A stretch of DNA of 64,000 nucleotides, from assembly GCA_009363875.1 (NCBI GenBank), contig CM018687.1:22947764-23011763 (forward strand). Reading direction: 5' to 3'. Position numbers and translations under genes: made by a program. The DNA comes from Mikania micrantha. Its lineage: Eukaryota > Streptophyta > Magnoliopsida > Asterales > Asteraceae. Shown here in pieces: positions 43,836 to 55,345 of this stretch (position 1 is its first letter; every line of letters starts with the position of its first letter). The notes beneath the pieces were generated by a model that searched no databases, was not told the DNA's origin, and saw only the letters and a list, made by a program, of their open reading frames with translations.

Positions 43836-44492
43836 TCAGTCGTCCTCAACGGTGGATTCAGGATCGGACTCAGCAACTGGTGCTGGTTCCTCCTCCTCAT
43901 CCTCATCCTCATCCTGTTCCTCATTCTCAACTACCACTAAATCCTCCAAAGCTTCAATCCTGCCCTCCAAGATCTCGGCTCGGTTCTCTGACTCCTCTAG
44001 ACGACCAATCATGTTCACCATCTCATCCCGCATGTCATGAACTAGATGGGCAAGTTCATCCTGCCTCTCAATGGCATCCCATAACTCCTGGGATCTCTGT
44101 ATGAGCTTATCTTCTGTCTCATCCAAGTCCTCGCGCAACTTGGCGATCTCCTCCGCGTCCGTCCTTCGCCTCTTAGGCTCAGGAGCATCTAGTGCTGGTG
44201 GTGGATGTGTAGATGGTCCTGCAGCATAGAGTCCCTGAGTATTCACCCATGGTGCCTCCTCCGGATCCTCATCCGGGTCCTCAGCTGGATCCTCATCTGG
44301 ATCCTCATCTGGATCCTCCTCTGGATCCTCCTCTGGATCCTCGTCTGGATCCTCGTCTGGGTATGAGTCATCCATCCCATACGGTGGAGGTGATGGAATA
44401 GGTGGTGGTGGTGATGATGGTGGTGCCGGAACTATCGGCTCCTCGTCCTCGGAATCATCAATGATAACATAAGGAACTGATGATGAAGCCAT
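43836..44492 (-). CDS. Acidic coiled-coil leader ORF upstream of gag in element C
   Basis: 218 codons from MASSSVPYVIIDDSEDEE. Residues 20-40 are proline-rich. Residues about 48-80 are a repeat of DPDEDPEE units encoded by GGATCC-rich 12-18 bp DNA repeats. Then comes a short basic PKRRR patch (about 108-112), a heptad-like coiled coil (about 115-195) and an acidic tail ending STVEDD. It is intact here, decayed but recognisable in element A (10258-10848), and absent from element B, whose leader is too short. It lies between primer site and gag, so it would be the first ORF on the genomic RNA. I know no function for it. Confidence 0.75.
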   Translation of the reverse strand: MASSSVPYVIIDDSEDEEPIVPAPPSSPPPPIPSPPPYGMDDSYPDEDPDEDPEEDPEEDPDEDPDEDPAEDPDEDPEEAPWVNTQGLYAAGPSTHPPPALDAPEPKRRRTDAEEIAKLREDLDETEDKLIQRSQELWDAIERQDELAHLVHDMRDEMVNMIGRLEESENRAEILEGRIEALEDLVVVENEEQDEDEDEEEEPAPVAESDPESTVEDD

Positions 44493-44652
44493 GCCTGTTA
44501 CATAATATCATATGTAAGTGCAGTGCCATGGAATACGTAAGCAAGTCAATTACATAATGTCATATGTAATTTCTAAGCAGTATGTGTGTGTGTCTAATGT
44601 CTAACAGTCATAGTCTAGGCCTACAAATGCAAACCTAGTTCGCTATAACCAA

Positions 44653-44666
44653 TGGCTCTGATACCA
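44653..44666 (-). promoter_or_regulatory. Primer binding site of element C (tRNA-iMet)
   Basis: TGGTATCAGAGCCA on the minus strand, three nucleotides from the 5' LTR. Confidence 0.94.
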
Positions 44667-44669
44667 ATC

Positions 44670-46888
44670 TGTCACACCCCCAAATTTCAACTAACAGAAT
44701 CATACCGTTTGGGAACGTGACAAACCAGGATCTCAGATCATTAGACATAGCGAAGACCTCTATATGAATTTCAAAACATACGTTGGTCTTTAAAACATAA
44801 TAATCAGAGTTTACAAAAAGTTGCGGAAGCGTTTCAAATCAAAACCAATAAACTGTTGATAAGTAAAACATTACAAATCAAAGTACTGAAATATTCAAAT
44901 TCAAATGTTCAAAGTTTATAATGCATGAGACTCTATCTTCCTAGTCCATGCCAGCTGTTACGCGCGCCTTAGCGTCCTGAGAAAAACATGCAAATCAAGT
45001 CAACACAAAGGTTGGTGCATAACACAGGTTTTAAGTAATCATAGTGTTCAAAACAGCAGTTTGAATAATAAGTTGTAGATAACATAATCACAATTGCACA
45101 GTCATGATAGCTAGTCATATAAACTATTTACATACGTGTTCGACACCGAAGCTGACTAGTTGCCATGCTATAGCATGTTTTCGCCTTGCCACTATTGTCT
45201 ATCACAACAATAGTAAAAGAATGTGTTTGGTCAGTCAAACACCTGCGTAGATCCCATCTACCAGGTGAGGTTTGTCAAACCTAATAGATCTATTTCCAAC
45301 TACCACGCTTTGCATTACAGCAAACTAAACGGTTCGAGGTGTGTAACTCCAACACACAAGCCTCTAACCATTACGCCCGCTAGGGTATCGCGTTAACTAA
45401 CTGGAATTTAATTGTTTTAACCTTACACTGGTCAGCTTTCCCTTATCATTCTATAGCCGAAGCTTCTTAGTTCAATTGGTTCCAAATTCGAACTCGATTA
45501 ACATTCAAACCATAGGGTTTTCCTCTATCATAGCATTTCTAATCTTTCTGTGCCATCAATTTTGATTATCCCGGTCATCTAGTTCGAATTCCCCAACTTC
45601 ATTTTAACCGAAGAACCCTAATCCAACATCATTCAATTCGATATCTTCTGATGAAATTTTTATAACACTACCCTTAATCGGTACCCTCTGAACCTACCCA
45701 TGCTATTCAATTCGATTCTTAAACCAATTTGTATAGAAATCCCCAAACTCGTTGAACATAAGGAACCCTAGAATTGAAATCCATTAAATCGTTGTAACTT
45801 AATGAAATTGATACATGTTTTAGTTAAATCGGACCCCTCTGAAACTATTGGTGTAGTTTAATTTCATTTTAAAGCTCATTTGGTTAAAAACCCCCAAAAC
45901 CGACTTTGTTAAGAACCCTAGCAATCGGGTTCTATCAATTCGTTGTTGGAACCTAAAATTGATATAGGTTTATGCTTATTCGGAAGTTTTAGAGTGTACA
46001 GGAATGATAGCTTACCTGTTTTGATATCGAATTCTTGTAGTTCACCTTCAAGCCCTAGGTTCGGCCAATACTCCGATCGAATCTCTGATCTTGAATCTTT
46101 TTCTTCGAATTGTTGTGTGGAAACGTTTCTAAATGCGCCGATTAGAGTTTAGGAAAAATCAATTGTGATCATTTCATTCGGTTTATATGATCTCGACCTT
46201 AATTGCAAACGGTTTCAACTTTTAAACGTAATAGGAGTTTAATTCAATCATAAATCCACTTAGTAACGTATATTTACTGTTACAGATCACTAATATGAGT
46301 TGATTTAAGGTTTAATCTCATTAATTTCAGTGTAATAACACCAATTTCGAATTTCCCCCTATATATAAACGAATTTTGACTTAAAAAGTCAAAATTTGAA
46401 TATTTTCATTCAATTGCACGTCAATCTTGATCTTTTAACATTTCAACACTTATTTTGTTCAATGATAATTCTTCACTTATGATTTCGTATCATTTCGGGA
46501 TATTTTTCACAAAAATTTTTTTTTTTTTTTTTAACGAAATAAACCCGAAATAACGAATCGTCACTAATTTGAAACAATATTGGGCTTTGATTAATCCAAT
46601 TGAGCCCAATAATCCTAACTGGGCCTACTTCCCTCTGTTTGGGCCTTACAAAATACAATTAGACCTATCTTGGGCCTTGAATTTGTAATTGGGCCTACCT
46701 TGCTCTCATTGGGCCTTACTGGGCCTTCCTGGGCCTTACTGGTTTTATTGAGTCTTCATTGGCTTTGTTGGGCCTTGATTTTGTAATTGGGCCTCCCTAG
46801 ATCTCAATGGGCCTACATTATTACTATTGGGCCTGTGATATCACCAATTCCCGTTAACAAGGTTAGTGTAAAAAGTCGGATTGTCACA
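44670..46888 (-). repeat. 5' LTR of element C with a 557 bp deletion
   Basis: Same ends as 35649-38424 but 2219 bp long. Bases equivalent to 36326-36882 are missing at GTGTGTAA/CTCCAACAC (near 45347), with AA at both breakpoints. The B-box half of the tRNA-like segment is lost. The TGGGCC array is retained (46579-46832). Confidence 0.96.
46579..46832. repeat. TGGGCC(T) array in the C 5' LTR
   Basis: Copy of 38114-38369. Being in the 5' LTR, this is the one positioned to act on element transcription. Confidence 0.85.
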
Positions 46889-46893
46889 GGTAC

Positions 46894-48235
46894 TGGCTTT
46901 AATGATATGGAAATGGAAGATTTATCTGAAATGGAAAATGAGAAAGTTATTGATTACTCTTTGCCCACATTTCTTGACTTGTTTAAAATGCATTCTGATG
47001 TTGATTTGTAGAGGGAGATAGTTGAGATCTTAATTGATAATGATTTAGAAAAAGGAGAGATTGCTGGAGGTTATTCTATAAAAGATTTTCATGAGATGTT
47101 TGATGTGGATGTTGATCAAGTTTTTGATTTTGAGGAAGATGATGACCTGAATTTATCTGATTTCGAGAAGGATGACATTATTGATGAAGAATTGTATAAC
47201 ATGAACACTTTGAAGAAAATTTTTAAACTTGGTGGTGTGTCAAGGACAACATTGTCTCAAGTTAAAGAAAAGACAAATATGGACTTCTGGAATGAACTTC
47301 AAGAGGAAACAAAATATATCATTGATCATTTATATATTTTTAAGAAGATGATTGAAGTGATAGACAACAAAGATCAAGACAACCAAACTAAACAATTAAG
47401 AAGATTCAAGATTGGATCCAAGTCTAAGATGATTGGACGAATTGTTAGATATGGTTACTTTCATAATTTTCCAGGAAGTTTGACTGAGAAAGGTTGCTAT
47501 GCTGTGAAGAGGATAGATGGATGTCAATATCTCGGTAAAGCTTTGGATTTGATGAGTTTGCCATCATTCGAGTGCATAAAATTGGCTAGACTGAAGATGA
47601 TCAAACCTATTCCGATAGGACATAATGAAACTTTGGAGAAGTTTTTGAAAAAGGAAGCCAAGACTGGATGGATTTTGCTTTCACCACAATTTAGAGAAAG
47701 AATTCATGGATATGCAAAGCTAACAGTTTTCAAGAGGCCAAGATTAAGGATGATGGAACATAATTGGAATCCTTATTTCAAATTCTGGTTCTATTTTGAG
47801 TAGACATCTGAAGGAGTGATTCTTTTGAAGCAAGAAAACAAATGGAGGGTGATTAGGATGTTAGATCCTGTTTGGATTGTAAATTTTTCAAAGGACGACA
47901 TTGATTTACTTAACACTGCAGAGATTTATGCTGATGATGGCTATCATGATGTTGGTGTGAGCTACAAAGATATGGCAATTCAGTTTCAAACCATTGCTAG
48001 AATGTGTTATACCTTGGGTATACATTCTTGATGCAATTGGGATTATGTGAATTACTTATATGTTGAATTGATGAAGGTTCAGAAAGAAAGAGATGAGAGA
48101 GATGATAAATTGGAAGCTGAGAGATTGGCAAAGATTCCACGTTCGGTTGTTATACGAGCGATGGATAATGTTGTCAGTGAAGATGTTGGTGAATTAAGTG
48201 GAGTCAAAGACAAAGACGATAAAGCTGAAGACTGA
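46894..48235 (+). pseudogene. E2 post-pol ORF2, second part (broken)
   Basis: The C-terminal domain of ORF2, resuming after element C: an acidic DFEEDDDLNLSDFEKDD segment, FWNELQEETKYIIDHLYIFKK, RRFKIGSKSKM, ARLKMIKPI and WNPYFKFWFY, then the last 140 codons including WRVIRMLDPVWIVN and a short charged coil. It shows distant similarity to the C-terminal part of E1's ORF2. Stops are TAG 47009 (CAG in E3), TAG 47801 (also present in E3), TGA 48029 (GGA in E3) and a final TGA at 48233. Only the 47801 stop is shared by both copies. Confidence 0.8.
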
Positions 48236-48255
48236 AGATTTTTTGATAGCAACTA

Positions 48256-48266
48256 TTAAGGGGGAG
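48256..48266 (+). promoter_or_regulatory. Polypurine tract of E2
   Basis: TAAGGGGGAG two bases before the LTR TG at 48269. The same signal lies at 50966-50976 in E3 (minus). Confidence 0.85.
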
Positions 48267-48268
48267 TT

Positions 48269-48674
48269 TGTTAGTGCATATATGTAATAGTTTGCTATTC
48301 AAGATGTAAATTTATTTAAAGTTTTGTATAGGCAGGTTCGGCGAACCTATAACCTGAGGAAGGTTCGGTGAACCTATAGGTTTGGCAACCTAGGTTCGCC
48401 TAGCGAAACTAAGGGTTTGGATGGCGAACCTAGAGGTTTGGCTCATCAATAGGTTCGGCTGACAGATTATGTATAAATAGGAGGTGTGTCTGAATTCTTC
48501 ATTACTTTGATAGAACTTCAGACAACCTGAGTGGAATTCTCTGTGTGAGAAACTTTCTGAATGAAAGAATTGTAATCATTTGTTGATTAATAGAACATTG
48601 TTTATGAAATTGCTTGTGTTTCTTTGATTCTATATATATCAAATATGATTCTATATATATCAAACATGGATTCC
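48269..48674 (+). repeat. 3' LTR of E2, 3' end missing
   Basis: It starts TGTTAGTGCAT and aligns with the E3 LTR up to CATGGATTCC, where it breaks off about 75 bp before the expected ...CTACA end. It contains the GGTTCGGCGAACCTA cluster (48334-48465), TATAAATA at 48472, and a local duplication of about 21 bp (ATTCTATATATATCAAA, twice) near 48632-48666. Confidence 0.85.
48334..48479 (+). promoter_or_regulatory. GGTTCG/CGAACC cluster and TATA box in the E2 LTR
   Basis: About seven half-sites, several paired as GGTTCGGCGAACC or degraded to GGTTTGG, end at the TATAAATA at 48472-48479. Confidence 0.75.
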
Positions 48675-50528
48675 TCATAGATGAATCCAGAATCTTCACC
48701 CCATCTAGCTCCTCATCAATCCTCTCAACACGACGATGTTGTACTCCAAATGGACCCCTCAAAAACAACTGAAGTGTTAACACTCAGATGGCAGTCCACT
48801 CTTCCAAGGACACCTCCACTTCCTCCCCACAAAATGCCCTTCACTTTATTACCCAAGTTCTCCATGAGATTGATTCTACATTTGAGCAAACTTGTTCTCC
48901 TTCCCCCTCACCAATTGAGGAGCAGCCCCTTCAAACCCTTGCTCAAATCAACCAACCTCCTATCCATGGAGAAGAGGATGATATCAGGGTGTCCAGTCCA
49001 TCTAGACATCATGATCGTATATCTGGAGCGTCCATCTCACATGAGAGCCCAATGGGTTCTCATCTGGATGGATCAGGCAAGAAGACTCCACGTATGGCAA
49101 CAGCCCACAAAGTTCTTGAAACTAAGGCTAGAAATCCCCAGAACCAAGAAAAAGGGGTCAATGACATTCGTTAGATGGACTTGGGTCATGATAAAACTGA
49201 CTCAATAGTCGGGGATTCGGATGATATCCATAAAAGGATGGACGAATCAGATCTCAAACGAAAGGATTTGACGGATTTTGTTGCCCATATTCTGGCAGAT
49301 GTGGCCAAACTCACTGAGTTAGTCATAAAAGTCTTGAATAACCTTGTCCTGCAACCCAATCCATCCCAAAGGGAAGCTGAAGCTCAAGTGAAAACTGGAA
49401 CATCTGGGTGTCTAGAAAACAAAAACCCACCAAATCAGCTCTCACTGAGCCAACAAAACCCACAACCGCTGCCCCTTCCTCTTTTGCTTCGACCACTCAA
49501 GACGTACCAATTCCAACTGGTTCTGTCCAATCTGAACATAATGCAATCTTCCCCAAACAGATTTCACCCACCATATCTATCCCTTCTTCACCTATACACA
49601 CAAATAATGAAAACTCAGCTACCCTTTATCCAAATTATGCTTCTCAAATCCTCCTAGAACTATCCTCACATACATCCCTTCCCACTACACTCAATGCATC
49701 CAAAATTGTCCAAAAAAAGGCTCCCGTAATCACTTAGTCTTTCTCAAGAGGACAAAAGAGTGTGGCCAGAAAATTCAAAACCCCCAATAGTAAACCTTAG
49801 AAACCTCTAACCCCTATTCAAGAACCATGCTCGGACTTAAATGATGATCAGCCTATTGCCTCTCTTATTCCAAGAAAGAGAAGGCTCGTATTGGCTGATG
49901 ATGATGAGTCTGATTTACCCATAATCACCACAGCTCCCTCACCAATAAAGTCAGCAGATGCTTCAAAATCACAAAGGTCTCCTTTGAAGGATCCTATTCT
50001 CATATAAGGAAATTCCCTTCTGATGAAGATCTTCAAGAGATAAATAATAAAGAAACTAAAATGGAAAAAGGAAAATTAGATCCTAGCTGGTCTAGAAGCC
50101 ACTAGTCTCTCAGGAGATGAGTTGGTCAAAACCAATTAGGAACAAATAGATTTGATGGATCAACAACAAAATAAAGCGTATCAGGCTGAGAGGGAGCAAC
50201 TGATCAAGTTTTGCTGGATAAAGGTAAGAATAAAGTTGAAACCTTCAGCAATTGGGACATCACTAGCCTTAGAAATGAAGCTGAGGTTCTTTCCAAAAGA
50301 ATAAAGGTAGACATCAAGAAGAAAAAGACCCTTGAGCAAAGAAGAAGAGTAAAACACATTCTTATCCAAAACCAATGGGGACCAAAGAACAATATAACAA
50401 GATGGAGAGATGATGTACTGTTTGATGAATGGTCAAATTTCAAAAGAGAGAACATTGATCATCATGAGCTTTGGAAAGAAGCCACATCATCCTCCCCCAC
50501 TATAGTGTCCCAGCTCAAGGATTGTAAT
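48675..50528 (+). pseudogene. Unrecognised decayed coding region
   Basis: Protein-like sequence in shifting frames on the plus strand, lying between the truncated E2 LTR and the E3 LTR. One frame runs 48788-49657 with a TAG at 49172, another 49408-49737 (serine/threonine/proline-rich), and a third 50211-50528 with a basic coiled-coil segment (LSKRIKVDIKKKKTLEQRRR) and WRDDVLFDEWSNFKREN. The last frame runs into the E3 LTR and stops being coding there, so E3 was inserted into it. I do not recognise the family. It could be the accessory ORF of another retroelement. Confidence 0.45.
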
Positions 50529-50965
50529 TGTAGATCTGGTGACATCGGATCAGGATCGATCAAGAAGCTCCACGAACTATCAATCACGTGCGGAATCCAT
50601 GTTTGATGTATATAGAATCAAAGAAACACAAGCAAGTTTATAAACAATCTTGTATTAATCAACAAATGATTACAAGTCTTTCACTCAGAAAAGTTTCTCA
50701 CACAGAGAATTCCACTCAGGGTGTCTGAAGTTCTATCAAAGTTATGAAGAATTTAGACAAACCTCCTATTTATACATAACCTGTCAGCCGAACCTCTAGG
50801 TTGCCAAACCTATAGGTTCGCCGAACCTTACTTAGGTAATAGGTTCGCCGAACCTGCCTAGGTTCGTGGGCCAGATGAACCTATGCAAAACCTATAGCTG
50901 AACCTATACGAAACTTTAAATAATTTACATTTTGAATAGCAAACTATTACGTATATGCACTAACA
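50529..50965 (-). repeat. 3' LTR of E3
   Basis: The minus strand runs TGTTAGTGCATATACG to CAGATCTACA, 437 bp, with the GGTTCG cluster (50786-50885), TATA box (50767-50774) and GGATTCCGCAC near the end. It supplies the complete LTR model for the truncated E2 copy. Confidence 0.85.
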
Positions 50966-51000
50966 AAGTCCCCCTTAATAGTTGCTATCAAAAGATCTTC

Positions 51001-54000
51001 AGTCTTCAGCTTTATCGTCTTTGTCTTTGACTCCACTTGATTCACCGACATCTTCACTAACAACATTATCCACCGCTCGTATAACAACCGAACGTGGAAT
51101 CTTTGCCAATCTCTTAGCTTCCAATTTATCATCTCTCTCATCTCTTTATTTCTGAACCTTCATCAATTCAACGTATAAATAATTCCCATCATCCCAATTG
51201 CATCCAGAATGTATACCCAAGGTATAACACATTCTAGCAATGGTTTGAAACTGAATTGCCATATCTTTGTAGCTCACACCAACATCATGACAGCCATCAT
51301 CAGCATCAATCTCTGCAGTGTTAAGTAAATCAATGTCGTCCTTTGAACAATTTACAATCCAAACAAGATCTAACATCCTAATCACTCTCCATTTGTCTTC
51401 TTGCTTCAAAAATATTACTCCCTCAGATGTCTACGCATCATAGAACCAGAATTTGAAATAAGGATTCCAATTCTGTTCCATCATCCTTAATCTTGGTTTC
51501 TTGAAAACTGTTGGCTTTGCATATCTATGAATTCTGTCTCTAAATTGTGGTGATAGAAAAATCCATCTAGTCTTGGCTTCATTTTTCAACAACTTCTCAA
51601 AAGTTTCATTATGTCTTGTCTGTATAGGTTTGATCATCTTCAGTCTAGCCAATGTTATGCATTCGAATGATGGTAAACTCATCAAATCCAAAGCTTTACC
51701 GAAATATTGACATCCATCTATCCTTTTCACAACATAGCAACCTTTCTCAGTCAAACTTCCTGGAATACAATGAAAGTAACCATAACTAACAATTCGTCCA
51801 TTCATCTTAGACTTGGATCCAATCTTGAATCTTCTGAATTGTTTACTTTGGTTGTCTTGATCTTTGTTGTCTATTACTTCAATCATCTTCTTAAAAATAT
51901 ACAAATGATCAATGATATATTTTGTCTCCTCTTGATATTCATTCCAGAAATCCATATTTTTCTTTTCTTTAATCTGAGACAATGTTGTCCTTGACACACT
52001 TCTAAGTTCAAAAATTTTCTTCAAAGTGTTGATGTTGTACAATTCTTCATCGATAATATCATCCTTCTCAAAATCAGATAAATCTATCTCATTATCTTCT
52101 TCAAAATCAAACATCTGATCAGCATCAATATAGAATAAATCATGAAAATCTTTTGCAGAAGAACCACCAGCAATCTCTCCTTCTTCTAAGTCTTTAACAA
52201 CCAAAATCTCAACTATCTCCCTCTGCAAGTCAACATCAGAATGCATTTTAAACAAATCAAGAAATGTGGGCAAAGAATAATCAACAACTTTCTCTTTTTT
52301 CATTTCGGATAAATCTTCAATTTATCCATCATTACAACCAGTACCCTTATCAGAAGAAACAAAACTAATAGGAACAAACTCTTCAGAAATCTTTGTCGGA
52401 GAATAAACTACAATAGCACATGTCACATAATCCAATCCATCAGTTCCACTACTCACACCTCCCACATCTCCATCATCTCCTCCTCCATCATCATCATGAG
52501 CATTCAAGCTCGGATGTTCATCAACATCAGACTCACCATAGTCTAATTTCTCCTCTTCCTCTTCTTCCTCATCATCTTCAACATCAACAACCACCTTATT
52601 AGCACCAGACCCCGAAGCTTCACTTTTAAAATCTTTTTCTTCCAACTCTCTAATCTTTTGTCTTAGATCACTATTTTCATTCTTTAGCTACACAATGTCT
52701 TCATTCTGTAGCTTGACTAGAAATTCCAAATCAGAAATCCTTTCATTCATTTTCTTCTTTTCTGCTACCTCTTCCTCTTTCCATTTCATCATGTGTGCAA
52801 TCTGAATCTTCATTCCTCCATCTCACTTGTGCCCGAAGAGGAAGATTTATCAACTTTTTTCTTTTCTTTCTCCATCTTGTAAAGTTCAAAATCCTTTGAT
52901 AGCACATATAATCTTCTTCTGATCTCTGGGTCATCATAATCCACAGTAAAGTTTAAATCACTCAGATTATCTAATCCTTCAAACAAAGACTCATCTCAGG
53001 GAATAGAATCAGAATGAAATGAAGTCTCTGGCAATGATGTTGTAACAGTTGTAGAATCCATGAATGACGGTGTAAAAGTAGCTACATTTACAAACTCAGG
53101 AGTTTGTAAAGTAGACACGGGAATCAAAGCTGGAGGAGTAGAAGTATGAATAGAAACTGAAGGAATAGACACAGGAACAGTAGAAAATGATGATGAAATC
53201 ATAGGAATAGAAGAAACAGGAATAGTAGAAGTCACAATCGATGAAGACACATCGGTTTTAGTAGCTTTCGACTTCTTCTTCCCATATGGCCCTTTAGCCA
53301 TTCACTTCTTCTTTTTTGGCCTAGAAGATTCATGCTCTTCAACTTGAAAACTAGGATCATCCCTTTCTTCTGTAGCTTCTTCAGATTTGTCAGTAGCAGC
53401 CCTCTTCTTCAATCTTTTAATCACTGCACTCCCCATAACAATGGTTTCCAGCTCTGACTCTGATTCAGTAGACTCTTCATCTTTATCTACATCAGCTGGT
53501 TTCTCCTGTTGCTTAGTCAACACAATATTAACCGGCTCCTATGAGCTTGGTTCCTGAGAAGATTGTTCCTGTTGTTGACATCGGGAAGATTGATCCGCAG
53601 CCTTTCTTGACTTTGCCTTGGAGGAGGAGGTGGTGGTTGATCCTGATCATCATCATCATCTCCAAATTCTTCAGTATCTGAACCAGAATCAGCATGTCTC
53701 CAATGTCCAACCAAATCTTTCTCCAGAATAGTATCCCCACTTCTCTGGTACACCATGACTTGACCAAGACTGGATTCAGTCATGTGTTTCAGCTTCAACA
53801 GATCAGAAGCCTCTCTGGGCAACATCCCCTCAGGATATCTCTCATCGATCAACATCTGAACAAACCTAGGATACATGTAAAATCGATCCTTGGATTTCGT
53901 GTTGTTGTCGGACATATAACGGAAGATCATAGCAGAAAAATTGAACGGTTTGTTCAATATAAATGCCACCATTGCCGATCTCATCAAGTCCCTCAACTCA

Positions 54001-54461
54001 TCAAACGTGCCTTTCCTCATGCTAAGGCAGTGAAGCAGCACATGTGCTAACAGCTTGTATTGAAAAGGAAGCTTTCCCTTCTTGACAGAAATGGCATTAT
54101 AAGCCCCAAAATATCTGATCCGCATAAAACAGCCCTTGATACACATTTCTGGTATGAGAGTCATACCATCAAGCTCTCCTCCGAACTGTAGTACTCTCCG
54201 GATGTCAGCTTCAGAAATACGCAGTGCCTGCCCAAGCACATTCGTCTTAATAATGTACTCCTCATCAATAGAAATAAGTCTGGCAGACTCCCAGAAACTA
54301 TGTATGTGGGATCGGTATTTCTGACAGGAGTTGGAGATGGCATAGTATATCCTTGATCGACGTAGAAACTCGATCATCGATTGAAAGTCTTTGCCATTCC
54401 GTGTGGTAGGATCTAAGTAAGCACAAACATTATGTTTGTCTCCAAACGTCAAGTTCACCAT
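51001..54461 (-). pseudogene. E3 post-pol ORF2 (broken)
   Basis: The most complete copy of this ORF and the only one without a nested insertion. It starts MVNLTFGDKHN with an unbroken N-terminal domain of about 265 codons, then an acidic and proline-rich linker, a serine/threonine-rich tract (53301-52996), coiled-coil and acidic tracts (52900-52322), and a C-terminal domain (52303-51434) with FWNEYQEETKYIIDHLYIFKK. Stops and frameshifts lie near 53520, 53302, 52995, 52780 and 52320, TAG at 51433-51431 and a stop near 51146. The 51431 stop is at the same codon as E2's 47801 stop. Role unknown; its env-like position is the only hint. Confidence 0.8.
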
Positions 54462-54534
54462 TTCTACAATTAGAAAGAAAACACAATTAGAAAAAAAAAA
54501 TTAAAAAATTAAAAAATTTCTAGGTATAGAACTC

Positions 54535-54830
54535 AGCGAACCTTCCCTGAGACGAACCTAATACTAGACGAACCTACTATAAGATGAACCTATTCCTGAA
54601 CGAACCTTCTATTGAACGAACCTTTGAATGAACAAACCCTCAATGAACGAACCTTCATTGAGCGAACCTTCACATCAAACGAACCTGTTGGTCAAACGAA
54701 CCTTGACCAATTAGGTTCGTTTCTTTTGAAAGTCAGAGGTTTGCCACGAACCTATCAGATTCAAACGAACCTTCAAGGTTCGACGAAGCTTACTTCATTC
54801 AACGAACCTTGTTCCTCCAGCGAACCTTTT
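54535..54830. repeat. CGAACCT array upstream of E3 ORF2
   Basis: On the minus strand these are GGTTCG units at about 17-18 bp spacing, the counterpart of 33280-33460 and 28666-28766 in E2. This copy has no D insertion, so it shows the empty site. Confidence 0.85.
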
Positions 54831-55079
54831 CCAGTTTTCAAATCAAATTTTCAAATCTTCGAATTAGACAACAAAATTTGTATACCCAGGTTCAAAACAC
54901 AACAATGAACAACTTTAACAAAAACCAGTGTTATCAAAAAATCATATTTAACTCCAAAAATCTGTCATATCTCTTAAATCCACCGGTCAAATTCACAGAT
55001 ATCTACCTAAAAATGATCAGCAGCTAATTACGAATCTAAAGGTATCAATGAAAAAGTTTGGGAGGTCCAGAATCAAAAA

Positions 55080-55345
55080 TCGAAAAAAAATCTTCTTGCA
55101 GGTTCGCGGCTGTAAATAATGAAAGTGACAAACCTCTCTCACGAACCTGGTTTATATATGCGAACCTATTAACCGAACCTTTCAGACAAACCTCTCAAGC
55201 GAACCTTCTCAGGCGAACCTGTCCTCAAACCTTTTGGACGAACCTCTCAGATGAACCTGAACAACGAACCTATTCAGCGAACCTTTCCAACGAATCTGAT
55301 CAACGAACCTTGTGGACGAACCCTCTCACATAACTTATTTCAGGC
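55080..55345. repeat. Second CGAACCT array in the E3 spacer
   Basis: About fifteen CGAACCT/CGAACCTNTT units with 10-20 bp spacing, separated from the first array by about 250 bp of AT-rich sequence that includes the site where E1 entered E2. Confidence 0.85.

Larger units (their letters stand above)
35649..46888 (-). mobile_element. Ty3/gypsy (Tekay-type) element C, complete and young
   Basis: A full element on the minus strand with a perfect 5-bp duplication GGTAC (35644-35648 and 46889-46893), both LTRs, iMet primer site, leader ORF, intact gag-pol and two polypurine blocks. The LTRs differ by only a few bases apart from one 557 bp deletion in the right (5') LTR. Same family as element A. 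Confidence 0.97.
28614..48674 (+). mobile_element. Copia element E2, 3' part, interrupted by E1, D and C
   Basis: After removing nested elements, the order is spacer (28614-28767, 33263-33536), ORF2 (33537-35648 and 46894-48235), polypurine tract and 3' LTR (48269-48674, last part missing). The same sequence runs uninterrupted in E3 on the opposite strand, which confirms each insertion point. Its 5' part lies left of the window beyond E1. Confidence 0.85.

Noticed and set aside
51146..54461. ORF2 as a classical envelope gene
   Set aside because: I see no signal peptide, transmembrane helix or fusion-type segment in any copy; only its position after pol is env-like.
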